Shown piece after piece: positions 13,292 through 21,239 of a DNA stretch of 27,092 nucleotides; position 1 is the first letter of the stretch; each line of letters begins with the position of its first letter. Both the position numbers and the translations under genes were made by a program. Source of the stretch: CAYLLT01 sp964591605 (GTDB taxonomy: Bacteria > Planctomycetota > Phycisphaerae > UBA1845 > PWPN01); the NCBI GenBank assembly GCA_964591605.1, contig CAZQEN010000062.1, positions 1 through 27,092 of the forward strand, given 5' to 3'. The notes under the pieces were generated by a model. The model was given only the letters and a program-made list of their open reading frames with translations, ran no database searches and was not told the origin of the DNA.

Positions 13292-14584
13292 CTACGAGGC
13301 AGAGGCCTTAAAGGCGGCGATGAGGGGCTCGGCCTGGGCCGGGTTGAGCATCTTCAGGTAGGCCAGCTTGCCGCCGAGGCGGCGGCGGGCCGTGACATCG
13401 GCACCGCTGCGCTGCTGCTGGTGAACGGCCGCCCGGAGCCGCCGCCGCTCCTGGCGCGAGAGTCCCGCGCACTGATTGACGGTCACCCCCGTCACACGCT
13501 GTCGCCGACCCTGTCGCTGGACCTGGGTTTTCTCCCGGTTGACCGCGAAACCCTCGTCCTTCACGATCCGGGGCACCAGCCCCAGTAGCGGCTTGACGGC
13601 GTCGGCATCGTCGCCCGAGAACGTCAGATCATCGGCGTACCGGCTGTAGTCGAAGCCCAGCCGACGTCCCAGGCCCGCGAGACGACGATCCAGCCGCATC
13701 AGCACAGCGTTGCACAGCCCCGGGCTCGTTGGGGCGCCCTGGACGCACACGCGGGGGCCGACCGGCACGTGATAAAGCTTGCCCTCCGCCTCGACCGGCT
13801 GGCGCTCGGGCTCGGTCATGAGCACCGCCAGCGCCGCCGCGACCGGATAGCTGTACCCCAGCGCGATGAGCAGACCGCGCACCCGGCCGTAATGAATGGT
13901 GGGGAAGCAATCCTTCAGATCGAACTTGAGGACGACCGCCTTACCGACGTGCGGCGCCGCATTGCTGGCCACCGACCGGCCCTCGGCGAAGCCATGGGCG
14001 TGCGGGCTGACAGGTAGTTTGGAGACGAGCAGTTCGTGCAGTTGCCGCTGGATCGCCTTGAGCCGCTGCTTGGGAGCGTGAATCAGGCGGTGGCCGCCGT
14101 GACGCTTGGGAATGACGAACGTCACGTAGTGCGGGCTGGTTTCCCGGTCGCGGTGGATGCTGTAGTGGCGAAGCTGCTTGACGGTCAGGCCCAGCGCGGC
14201 GGCCAGGTCTTCTTCCGTTCGCCAGAGCGGCAGGCCGTAGCGCTGGAGCTGCTCTTCATCGGCCGCCAGATCGCGGATGTTGCGGTCGCGCGTACGGAGC
14301 GTGCCCGAAAAAAGACGGCCGGCCTCGGCAGCCTGCATGACGCGCTTTTTCTTCGGGCGCGTCCATACGGTCGGCGAGAGCTTGGGTTTACGCTTGGGCA
14401 GCAGGCGCGGATCTCGGTGCGTCATGCGGCGGTGATTCGGCTTGAGCGGCTGGGGGACAGTCTGGACGATCTCGTGCGTGGTCTCGGCCTCGGCAGCCCC
14501 CTCGCCGATGGAAACGGTGGAGACATCGCGCCGCACCGTCCGGCGTATGCCCAGCAGCCCCGCAAGCCAGTTCATCAGTCCCAA
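13292..14584 (-). CDS. Retron-type reverse transcriptase
   Basis: A 430-residue reverse transcriptase. It should copy the msd part of the adjacent structured RNA into single-stranded DNA linked to that RNA. Catalytic residues are D222 (KFDLKDCFPTI) and D318/D319 (YADD, 316-319); QGAPTSPG is at 282-289. Both retron hallmarks are present: NAxxH as NAAPH (208-212) and VTG at 364-366 (VTGVTVN). The stretch LAAALGLTVKQLRHYS...HYVTFVIPKR, before the polymerase core, and AHGFAEGRS resemble my memory of the Myxococcus Mx162 reverse transcriptase. Residues 1-115 are a basic, poorly conserved extension. TTG 14584 has GAGGA seven bases upstream; ATG 14575 is the alternative. No intron maturase or endonuclease domain follows, so a group II intron is excluded. 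Confidence 0.94.
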   Translation of the reverse strand: MGLMNWLAGLLGIRRTVRRDVSTVSIGEGAAEAETTHEIVQTVPQPLKPNHRRMTHRDPRLLPKRKPKLSPTVWTRPKKKRVMQAAEAGRLFSGTLRTRDRNIRDLAADEEQLQRYGLPLWRTEEDLAAALGLTVKQLRHYSIHRDRETSPHYVTFVIPKRHGGHRLIHAPKQRLKAIQRQLHELLVSKLPVSPHAHGFAEGRSVASNAAPHVGKAVVLKFDLKDCFPTIHYGRVRGLLIALGYSYPVAAALAVLMTEPERQPVEAEGKLYHVPVGPRVCVQGAPTSPGLCNAVLMRLDRRLAGLGRRLGFDYSRYADDLTFSGDDADAVKPLLGLVPRIVKDEGFAVNREKTQVQRQGRRQRVTGVTVNQCAGLSRQERRRLRAAVHQQQRSGADVTARRRLGGKLAYLKMLNPAQAEPLIAAFKASAS

Positions 14585-14616
14585 GAGCGCTTCCTCAAAG
14601 TCATCTCAGTTCGTCG

Positions 14617-14798
14617 ATAGGACGCGGATGGCCGGGCCCGGCGCGGAACCACTTGCAAGGCTCTGGACTCGTGGCCTCCCGGCGTTGCGTACGCTGGGAG
14701 CCGTGGCGGCGTGAATGGATCAACGCGCCTCCGCGGCGAAACACCGCGGCACACATGGCTGGTTGCAGGCCGCCGGGCCCGGGCATCACACGTCCTAT
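14617..14798 (-). ncRNA. Retron msr-msd RNA (candidate, 182 nt)
   Basis: Template-primer RNA for the reverse transcriptase, predicted by reading the minus strand. Outer stem: ATAGGACG (14798-14791) pairs perfectly with CGTCCTAT (14624-14617). It continues through GATG/CATC and CCGGGCCCGGCG (14782-14771) with its complement (14632-14643), about 26 pairs with one bulge and one mismatch. After an internal loop AACCA (14764-14760) pairs with TGGTT (14651-14647). The next base, G14759 in an AGC context, is the expected branch guanosine. The msr hairpin is CCGCGG (14749-14744) with CCGCGG (14736-14731) and loop TGTTTCG. A 4-bp stem GGCG/CGCC follows (14729-14708). The msd hairpin is GGCTCCC-A-GCGT (14702-14691) with its partner at 14685-14673. 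Copying would begin opposite about 14652. The end positions of msr and msd are inferred. Confidence 0.8.
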
Positions 14799-16399
14799 GC
14801 TTCTTCCTCCTCCTCGCCGGTTTCGTCGTCTCCCCCGCCGCCTTCGACTTCGTAGCGCGACGGCTCCTTGCGCGGGGCCTGGAGATCTTCTGCCGCGGCC
14901 GCGACACTCGTCGCCGCATCCTTGCGATAGCCCTCGCTCGCCTGGAAGACCGCCTGCATGTGCTCGCACGGCCCCTGATTCATCAGATTCTCGTCGAAGA
15001 ACGGGCACGTGCAGCGCCCGAAGATGATCCGCCCCGTATCGTTGATCACAACCTCCACCGGCCCCACATCGCCCGCTTTTCCGATCACCCGCCAGTCGCG
15101 GTAGGTGATCTGCCGCGTAATCCGGCCCTCGGGCGTCTTGAGGTGGCGCGTCTTACTCGTCTCCTCAACGGCGCACGAGGCCAACTCCACGCGGCCCTCC
15201 GCGAGCATCTTCGTGGCCAGCTCGCGGCGCCGGTCGGGCGGAAAATACTTCGCCTCGTCGGCCGGTTGCTCAAAGAGCTCGCGATGACGATACCGCCGCG
15301 TCTCCACGTCGTACATGCAGCGCCCCTGCCGGCAGAGGCGGACGAGGACAGCCGAGGCTTTCACGCGGTCAACGCTCAGCGCTTCCGCCAGTTCTCCGAT
15401 CGACACGTGGTATTTGCTCTGAAGCAGTTTCATCGCCGGCCCGAGCAGCACGTCGTCCGCGGCCGCCGCCTCGGCCAGCGCATCAAACCCGCCGGTTCCG
15501 GTGAACCCCTCGCCCGACCATCCCGTCAGGCCGAGCAGAAACGTCATGCCCGGCAGCTTCACGGCATAAAAACTCGGCAGGGCGCGCCCCTTGAGATAGA
15601 TGTCCACCGAATCGGCGAACGGCAGCAGGCCCTCGATCAGCTTGAGCCGCCGGCGGCCCCAGACGCGCGTCGTCTTCGGCTCGGTGTAGTTGTGCTCGGC
15701 CCCTTCGAGCGGCACAACGTGCTCCCACGGTTCGAGCACCAGCCGCGCGTCCTGGCCCGGCTCGAACTCGTAGCGCAACGCCCGTGGCGACACTTTCGCC
15801 TTCGTATACCGGAGGAACCGGATGGCCGAGAGCAGATCGATCGGCCGCACGGTCAGCCGCGTGCCCGGCATGCCCATCGCCGCCTGAACCTGCAGGAATC
15901 CACGGACCCACGTGTCGGGCAGATCCACTTTCTTCTCGAAACGCCCGCCGGCCTCCGTTGTCTCGAGCGCCAGCCCCTCCGCGCCGACGCGGAACGTCGT
16001 ATCGCGACTCGTGCGCATCTCGCCGAGCGCACCCCAGAGCCACGCCGTGAAGTCGATATTTGTTGTGCCAGTGACGAGCTCGCCCTGCGTCTCAAAGATG
16101 GAAGGATCGACGATGAGCGCGGCGTACGTGGACTGATCCTGGCTGAATGCCTCGAAAAAGATCCGGTCGGGGTGGATGGTGATCACCGGATCGAGCAGGT
16201 CGGACGTGGAAATCCACGTGTCATCCGACCAGATGGCCTCGCCCAGGGCCCGCAGGGCGATTCGGAGATTGAATCCCTGCCGCGCCACCCGGCCGTGAAA
16301 GCGTACCGGCCGCCGCGCGTTCGCGGCAATACCGAGGTTGGCCGCATCGCGGTTGATCTCGAGCACCGAAGGCGACGCATAGTCCACCAGGACGATCAT
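14795..16399 (-). CDS. Winged-helix SWIM zinc-finger protein (retron partner)
   Basis: A 534-residue protein. The first 310 residues are a mixed fold I do not recognise. A winged helix lies at about 321-372 (KLLQSKYHVSIGELAEALSVDRVKASAVLVRLCRQGRCMYDVETRRYRH). A SWIM zinc finger, CxCx(n)CxH, follows with C463, C465, C478 and H480 (GRCTCPFFDENLMNQGPCEH). The tail is acidic (EEEEEA). SWIM fingers bind nucleic acid or proteins, so this is a plausible sensor or effector of the retron. Its ATG overlaps the upstream stop by 4 bp (ATGA, 16396-16399). Its own TAG lies inside the first bases of the msr-msd stem, so translation and RNA folding share the same bases. Confidence 0.88.
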   Translation of the reverse strand: MIVLVDYASPSVLEINRDAANLGIAANARRPVRFHGRVARQGFNLRIALRALGEAIWSDDTWISTSDLLDPVITIHPDRIFFEAFSQDQSTYAALIVDPSIFETQGELVTGTTNIDFTAWLWGALGEMRTSRDTTFRVGAEGLALETTEAGGRFEKKVDLPDTWVRGFLQVQAAMGMPGTRLTVRPIDLLSAIRFLRYTKAKVSPRALRYEFEPGQDARLVLEPWEHVVPLEGAEHNYTEPKTTRVWGRRRLKLIEGLLPFADSVDIYLKGRALPSFYAVKLPGMTFLLGLTGWSGEGFTGTGGFDALAEAAAADDVLLGPAMKLLQSKYHVSIGELAEALSVDRVKASAVLVRLCRQGRCMYDVETRRYRHRELFEQPADEAKYFPPDRRRELATKMLAEGRVELASCAVEETSKTRHLKTPEGRITRQITYRDWRVIGKAGDVGPVEVVINDTGRIIFGRCTCPFFDENLMNQGPCEHMQAVFQASEGYRKDAATSVAAAAEDLQAPRKEPSRYEVEGGGGDDETGEEEEEA

Positions 16400-18291
16400 G
16401 CGGTCACCTCCACAGGTGCCTGGAGCCCATAGACCTTCGGTCGCTCGGACGGCCGCCGCAGCTCCGGCCGGGCGTGCAGAACACGGCCGATGAGCCCCAC
16501 CAGTTGCTCCTTGGGATACTTCTTGTCAGGCAGACACAGAGCCAGGCGTGCGCGTTCGAGCACGCGCCGGGCGGCGTCCGCATCGCCCCGGGCCGCGTTG
16601 GCGAGGGCATCGAACGCCGGCAGCCGCGTCTTGCGATGCAGCGGGCGAAGGAGCGTGCCGAGCAGGATGTCGAGATTCGCGACGGCCATCGCCCGCGCCC
16701 GACCGTCATGCTGGGCGAGGACGCGGTAGGCGAGCATCTGAACGTGGATGTCGGAGCCCTCGACCAGATCCTGCACCGCCCGCGGGGCATCGAGGAACGC
16801 GCCGAACGACCGCACGAACAGCAATCGCGCGAGCTGGTTCGTTTTGAGCACCTGCCGATAGCCCATGATGGCAAAAGCCGGGATGCGCGTCAGCACATTC
16901 GCCGCGCGGCGTGCGAACTCGGCCGGGTTCGCCTCGCGGATGCGCTCGTAATACGCGCCGAGCTCGTCGGCCGTGTCCATGACTGCGTCGCGCTCCTTGC
17001 GCTGCCAGGCGTACTCATACCGCGCCCGCGTCGCGTATCGGCTCGCCATCAGGTCGACCAGTTCGTCGTCACCCGCCGCCTGGGCAGCCGCGAGCAGCTT
17101 GGGAAGCCCCTGCCACCACGTGGGCGTGATGTTGGGCTTGAACGGACCGTGGATCAGCCCCGGATAGCGCTGGTAAAGCGTGACGGCCAGGTCGTCGGTG
17201 AGGCTGTGAACCTGGGCCATGCCGAAGCCGGCCCAGTTCCATTCCCGCGAAACCCCCGCCAGGGCCCGCAACCGCTGGAGACGATCACTCTCAGCCAGCG
17301 ACGAATTCTTCAACAACTGCTCGACTGCCTTGTTGAACAGATCGTTCGTACGGCTGGCCCGGATCGCCGCCGCCCACAGGTCCCACCACCCGCGCCGCTC
17401 GGCGAGCTTCACGAACGGTTCGGGCTTGTCGCCCGACCAGCCGCCAATGGTCTTGTTCAGGTGCCGCCGGACATACGGCATGACATCGCGCCCGCGGGCC
17501 TCCAGAAGCTGGATCATCCCGTCGCCCAGCTTGAGCCCCCAGCCATCCAGATGCCGCCGATCCAGCTCCGTATCGAGCTGCTGGGGGTCTGAGACCGAGC
17601 GGACGAGGACGAGAATGTCCGCCTGCCAGGTCTTGATGGGTGTGAGCTTGCGATAGAGGGCAAACAAGAAGTCCGTATCCTGCTGTTTGGCGGCCGTATC
17701 GGCCAGCCGCGGCCAGGGCTTGCGTTTTTCGCCGCCCCATACGCTCTGTGGCAGGTGTCGCAGAATAAACGCTCCGGCTGCACGATCCGTGCTGTACAGT
17801 CGCAGCGCCGTCTCTTCATCGAGTTGAAACCAGTCATCAAATTCGTTGAGAACGATCGCCCGCGCTGCGGCCGTCGGCGCCGCTCGATACTCCGCCAGCA
17901 GCGCGGCATTCCACGCCTTGTGGTCGATGCCCCAGCCCTTCCCGGCGAACTTCCAGCGCAGGAGTCGCCGGACCAGCGCGGAATCGCGTTTTCCGCGCGC
18001 CCGCACCAGCCATGCTTCCAGGCGCTCCGCATGGTCCGCCCACGGCACCCGCGACCATCGCCCGGAGCTCGATACCGTCCAGTCAGAGAAGTGATTGAGA
18101 ATGAGCGGGCGGAAAACCGCCGCGCCGCGCTCGTACAGATAGGGTCCCCAGAACCACGTCAACCCCGAGAAGCCATCCGTCCGGCGAAGACCCTCCAGGT
18201 TGTCGCGCAGCCGCTGGTCGTCTCGCTGGGCGTCGAACAACTCCTGCAGCGTCCGCTGGAGCGCCTTCGTGTCGGTGCGTTCCCTGGCCAA
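16396..18291 (-). CDS. Helical-repeat (ARM/HEAT-like) protein, retron partner
   Basis: A 631-residue, nearly all-helical protein rich in Trp, Arg and Ala. It has repeated helix pairs such as ALVRRLLRWKFAGKGW, AARAIVLNEFDDWF and AKQQDTDFLFALYRKL. A more regular C-terminal part (about 480-600) resembles HEAT/ARM repeats: DIHVQMLAYRVLAQHDGRAR, then LGTLLRPLHRKTRLPAFDAL. No enzyme motif is visible. It starts at TTG 18291 with AGAGGG six bases upstream; no ATG or GTG precedes it in the open frame. It is first in the operon, behind a strong promoter, and overlaps the SWIM gene by 4 bp. I recall an ARM-protein plus WH-SWIM pairing in the retron type XIII gene set; the toxic or binding role is unknown. 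Confidence 0.82.
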   Translation of the reverse strand: MARERTDTKALQRTLQELFDAQRDDQRLRDNLEGLRRTDGFSGLTWFWGPYLYERGAAVFRPLILNHFSDWTVSSSGRWSRVPWADHAERLEAWLVRARGKRDSALVRRLLRWKFAGKGWGIDHKAWNAALLAEYRAAPTAAARAIVLNEFDDWFQLDEETALRLYSTDRAAGAFILRHLPQSVWGGEKRKPWPRLADTAAKQQDTDFLFALYRKLTPIKTWQADILVLVRSVSDPQQLDTELDRRHLDGWGLKLGDGMIQLLEARGRDVMPYVRRHLNKTIGGWSGDKPEPFVKLAERRGWWDLWAAAIRASRTNDLFNKAVEQLLKNSSLAESDRLQRLRALAGVSREWNWAGFGMAQVHSLTDDLAVTLYQRYPGLIHGPFKPNITPTWWQGLPKLLAAAQAAGDDELVDLMASRYATRARYEYAWQRKERDAVMDTADELGAYYERIREANPAEFARRAANVLTRIPAFAIMGYRQVLKTNQLARLLFVRSFGAFLDAPRAVQDLVEGSDIHVQMLAYRVLAQHDGRARAMAVANLDILLGTLLRPLHRKTRLPAFDALANAARGDADAARRVLERARLALCLPDKKYPKEQLVGLIGRVLHARPELRRPSERPKVYGLQAPVEVTA

Positions 18292-18317
18292 GTCCGGCCC
18301 TCTGTGGATTAGCGGTC

Positions 18318-18346
18318 AATAGATCCGCATCCCGCCCCGTTGTCAA
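18318..18346 (-). promoter_or_regulatory. Promoter of the retron operon
   Basis: On the minus strand a perfect -35 TTGACA (complement at 18341-18346) is followed after exactly 17 bases by TCTATT (18318-18323), four of six matches to the -10 consensus. The predicted start near 18311 leaves a leader of about 20 bases with AGAGGG before TTG 18291. The operon would run to 13292 with no clear internal terminator. Confidence 0.65.
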
Positions 18347-18573
18347 CTCTTTTTTCACCGCCGGGGACCGCCTGACCGACTGGCCGGCCTCGCTTTCCGC
18401 CCCCCTGTCGAAGCGCGGGGAAGCTGAGCTGGCCCCGTCGACACGCCGCCCTTCGCACCGATGATCCCGCCCGAACGGGCATTTCATCGAATTCCGCTAG
18501 TCTGTGGCGCCGGCCGCGCTAAAATTCAGGGCGTGTATCGTTCTCGGGCCCCAACCCAGCAAGGAGCCATGCC

Positions 18574-19278
18574 ATGGACGCGACGCGTCTCCCCACCATC
18601 GAAGAAATCCGCACACTCATCACCGTTGAAGTCGCCTGCGCCGGCGGCACCGTCACCGACCGGGCTGAACCCAGCGGCCATCTGTACCTGCGGGCCACCC
18701 TTCCGCAGGTGCAGGAGATCCGCCCGGGCGATGCTCTCAAAGGTGGTGTCGCGGCCCGGGTCACGCCGCAGGACGTGCTCATCTGCCCGTACCTCTTCCG
18801 TCAGCTCTGCGGCAACGGTGCCGTGGTGACCATGGCCGGCGAGGCACAGCGCATCGAGCGCGTGGATGCTGACTGCGACTGCGCCGATGCCCGCCTCGCC
18901 CTGCAGACCACCGTCGAACGATGCCTCGCCCCCGAGACGTTCACAAGACTGGTCAGCGAGATGCGGCCCACCCTCCGGCGGGCCGCGGTCCTGGCCGTCC
19001 ATTTCTTCCCCCTGCTGGGCCGAACCCGCGAGGCCCTCGACACGAGGACGTGGCACGAGATCCTCGTGCGGTTTCGCAGGGAGCAGGACGATTCCGTCTT
19101 CGGTCTCATGAACGCCATCACCTCGGTGGCTCGGGATCAATCAGACCCCCACATGCGCTGGCGGCTCGAAGACATGGGCGGCGCGGTTCCCGCCCTGCTC
19201 TCGCAGCCCGACGCACCGCGGAACGCACAGAATCAGCGTTCGCGCGCCGCGGAACGTGCGACCGGGAGCCCGATCTGA
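18574..19278 (+). CDS. Hypothetical protein, 234 residues
   Basis: I do not recognise the family. ATG 18574 has AAGGAG seven bases upstream and a TAAAAT box at 18520-18525 without a clear -35. The protein is soluble, with no signal peptide. Visible marks are VDADCDCADARLALQTTVERC (three Cys close together) and a C-terminal stretch FGLMNAITSVARDQSDPHMRWRLEDMGGAV. This last part faintly recalls the NAITxxAxD...RWRLEExGG pattern in some phage-like or DUF932-type proteins. It is divergent from the retron operon, with 282 bp between the two starts, and could be regulated with it, but nothing shows that directly. Confidence 0.72.
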   Translation: MDATRLPTIEEIRTLITVEVACAGGTVTDRAEPSGHLYLRATLPQVQEIRPGDALKGGVAARVTPQDVLICPYLFRQLCGNGAVVTMAGEAQRIERVDADCDCADARLALQTTVERCLAPETFTRLVSEMRPTLRRAAVLAVHFFPLLGRTREALDTRTWHEILVRFRREQDDSVFGLMNAITSVARDQSDPHMRWRLEDMGGAVPALLSQPDAPRNAQNQRSRAAERATGSPI

Positions 19279-19317
19279 GGATCACCCTCTCACGTCGGAT
19301 CAGCCGATCTGCCAGGC

Positions 19318-20181
19318 TCAGGGGATGCAGCCGGCCGGCGGATTCTGCAGGTCGAAGGGAACATTCGGGCCGGTTCGGCACGAGATGAACGCCTGCAGGT
19401 CATTGTGGTCGATCTGCGAGGGTGCATCGGTGAATCGATCGAAGCACGAGCATTCGGGCAGCAGCACGCCGCCCCCGGCGGCGTAGCATCGCTGAAAGAC
19501 CGCAAAATCGTCGTGATCCACGTCAGTATCGCCGTCAGCATCGGCAAAAGGAACCCGACATATTTGGGAGGTCCCGCTGATCTGCAGGTGCAGCCCGCTC
19601 GGATTGGCCGCCAAGTTGGAATTGGGCAGGAAGTGGTTATTGACGATCACCGTGAGCGTGTTCACGCCCGGCACAAAACCGGTCGTGATCGTGAAGGGCG
19701 CGAACACCCGCCAGTTGACGCCCTGAACGTATGGGTAGCTGGCGACCGGCACGCCATTGAGCAGCATCACCGACGAATCATCAGGACTCCACTGCCCCGT
19801 GATCACGCTCATAGCCGGATTCAGACCGGTCAGATCGAAGGTGGTCTCGAAGTGGTAGTCGGCCTCCGTGCAGCCGTCGGTGCAATTGCTCCGGGGGAAC
19901 AGGTGTCCGCCATCGGCACGCAGGCCGATCCACTTGGAGATCGCGGTATTGGGTGTGCCGCCACCGGAGAACAGCGGCGCGTTGTTCAGGAGAACGAAGG
20001 CATTCGGGCCGGGGAAAACGGGGTCCGCGCTGACGGTTATCCGCCAATGCGGATCGAGTGCCCCACCACTGAGCGGCACACCGCTGTCATCCACGCCTGA
20101 GTTGTAGACCACAATGGGCTCGGCCACCGCCAGCGTGGGGATCAGCGAGGCGATCGTCACGAGGCGGTTGAATGGCTTCAC
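19318..20181 (-). CDS. Secreted protein with dockerin-like C-terminal tail
   Basis: An exported protein of about 287 residues with a signal peptide (KPFNRLVTIASLIPTLAVA, cleavage near AVA-EP). The middle is a beta-rich domain: VYNSGVDDSGVPLSGGALDPHW, then YHFETTFDLTG, MLLNGVPV and VNTLTVIVNN. Its order resembles lectin-like or PEP-CTERM-type sandwich domains. The C-terminus is an EF-hand/dockerin-like tail with DADGDTDVDHDDFAVFQRC and a second, weaker Asp loop (FTDAPSQIDHNDLQAF), a tail type I associate with Planctomycetota secreted proteins. The start is uncertain: GTG 20181 lies seven bases after GGGAAG; GTG 20184 and TTG 20199 are alternatives. The binding target is unknown. Confidence 0.78.
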   Translation of the reverse strand: MKPFNRLVTIASLIPTLAVAEPIVVYNSGVDDSGVPLSGGALDPHWRITVSADPVFPGPNAFVLLNNAPLFSGGGTPNTAISKWIGLRADGGHLFPRSNCTDGCTEADYHFETTFDLTGLNPAMSVITGQWSPDDSSVMLLNGVPVASYPYVQGVNWRVFAPFTITTGFVPGVNTLTVIVNNHFLPNSNLAANPSGLHLQISGTSQICRVPFADADGDTDVDHDDFAVFQRCYAAGGGVLLPECSCFDRFTDAPSQIDHNDLQAFISCRTGPNVPFDLQNPPAGCIP

Positions 20182-20369
20182 CACACGGCTTCCCGACAAA
20201 ACGGTTGCTGCTCTATCGACCGATTCTGCTCAGCGATTGTAGCGCCGACGTCCGTTTCGTCCACGGCCCTGATACCAGGAATTGTGACGCGTCCCTGAGA
20301 ATCAGCAGGGGTGGAGCCCGTGACAGAATCCTCCCCAGGCGTCGCGGACCCGCCGCCGTCACCCTCCGT

Positions 20370-20615
20370 ATGCGTCCCATTGAAGGCGATCGCGACGTGC
20401 TGATCGGCTCGCTGGTCGGCGATACGAACGCAGACGGGGTCCTGGATCTGTCCGACACGCTTCTCGCCAGGCACGAGCTCCGCACGGGCGCATTCCCGGC
20501 GATCCTGGCCCGCAATGATGTGAATGTGAACGGCGTCCTCAATCTGTGCGACGTGCTGCTGATCAAATCCCTGGTCACCGTCCCGCCCGCACGCATCCCC
20601 ATTACGCCTCCCTGA
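20370..20615 (+). pseudogene. Dockerin-domain remnant of a larger gene
   Basis: The frame encodes a nearly complete dockerin-type pair of calcium loops: LVGDTNADGVLDLSDTLLAR, then DVNVNGVLNLCDVLLIKSLV. Such tails normally close long secreted proteins. Here only about 80 residues are left, and upstream of them (20200-20369) I see neither a signal peptide nor a recognisable domain, although the frame stays open to 20172. ATG 20370 has no ribosome site. It is likely the surviving end of a deleted gene; a short real gene is less likely. It converges with nikR. Confidence 0.5.
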
Positions 20616-20621
20616 CCCCGC

Positions 20622-21038
20622 TCAGCGCAGAGAGGTCCCCGTGCTGCTGGTGGACAGCTCGCAGTGAAAAACACCCTTCTGCTGACGCAGCGCGTCGGCG
20701 AGGCGCTCGACGTGGCTGGCCTTCGCCCGGACGAGGATGACCTCCGCGCACAGGTCGTGTGAGAGGTGCACGTGCGTGGTCACGAGTACCTCGCGGTGGT
20801 GGTCGTGCTGGAGGTCGATGAGTTTTTCACTGAGCCGCCGCGCGTGGTGATCGTAGATCAGGGTGATCGTGCCGAGCACCTCACGGTCTTTCTCCCACTC
20901 GGTCTGCACGAGGTGATCGCGGATCATGTCCCGCACGAATTCGCTGCGGTTCGTATAGCCCTTGCGGTGCATGAGGCCGTCGAGCTTCTCGAGCAGCGGT
21001 TTCTCCAGCGACAGACTCAAACGCGTGAGTTCAGACAT
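20622..21038 (-). CDS. nikR: Nickel-responsive regulator NikR
   Basis: A 138-residue ribbon-helix-helix repressor that binds nickel and shuts down nickel uptake genes. The N-terminus (MSELTRLSLSLEKPLLEKLD) is the DNA-binding ribbon; NRSEFVRDMIRDHL is the helix pair. Nickel ligands fit H78 (LQHDHH), H89, H91 (THVHLSHDLC) and C97. ATG 21038 has AGGAGG eight bases upstream; the longer frame to 21179 is a product of the tandem repeat there. The C-terminus ends in a Ser/Thr tail. No nickel transporter gene is in the window, so its target lies elsewhere. Confidence 0.94.
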   Translation of the reverse strand: MSELTRLSLSLEKPLLEKLDGLMHRKGYTNRSEFVRDMIRDHLVQTEWEKDREVLGTITLIYDHHARRLSEKLIDLQHDHHREVLVTTHVHLSHDLCAEVILVRAKASHVERLADALRQQKGVFHCELSTSSTGTSLR

Positions 21039-21137
21039 GGCCCTGCCCTCCTGGCGCATCGAAGGTAGCCGCATCGCCGCGAATGGTAAAGGCGAAACGC
21101 CGCAGGTACGTCTGAACGGAGCCGTGACACTTTGGCG

Positions 21138-21239
21138 GGTGGCATGGGCACCGTCGGCTTCGCGCAGCGGGGGTGGCATGGGCAGCGTCGGCTCCGCGTA
21201 GCGGGGGTGGCATGGGCAGCGTCGACTTCGCGCAGCGAA
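21138..21239. repeat. Three 34-bp tandem repeats
   Basis: Units begin at 21138, 21172 and 21206 with GGTGGCATGGGCA(C/G)CGTCG, followed by CTTCGCGCAGCG or a close variant. Right after the last, GAAGCCGACGCTGCCC (21237-21252) is the inverted form. They lie in the 581-bp space between nikR and hemH (21039-21619), which holds repeats only. Confidence 0.85.

Noticed and set aside
13292..14584. Group II intron or diversity-generating retroelement instead of a retron
   Set aside because: There is no maturase or HNH domain, no intron domain V-like sequence was noticed, and no variable-repeat/template-repeat pair was seen. NAxxH and VTG are retron marks.
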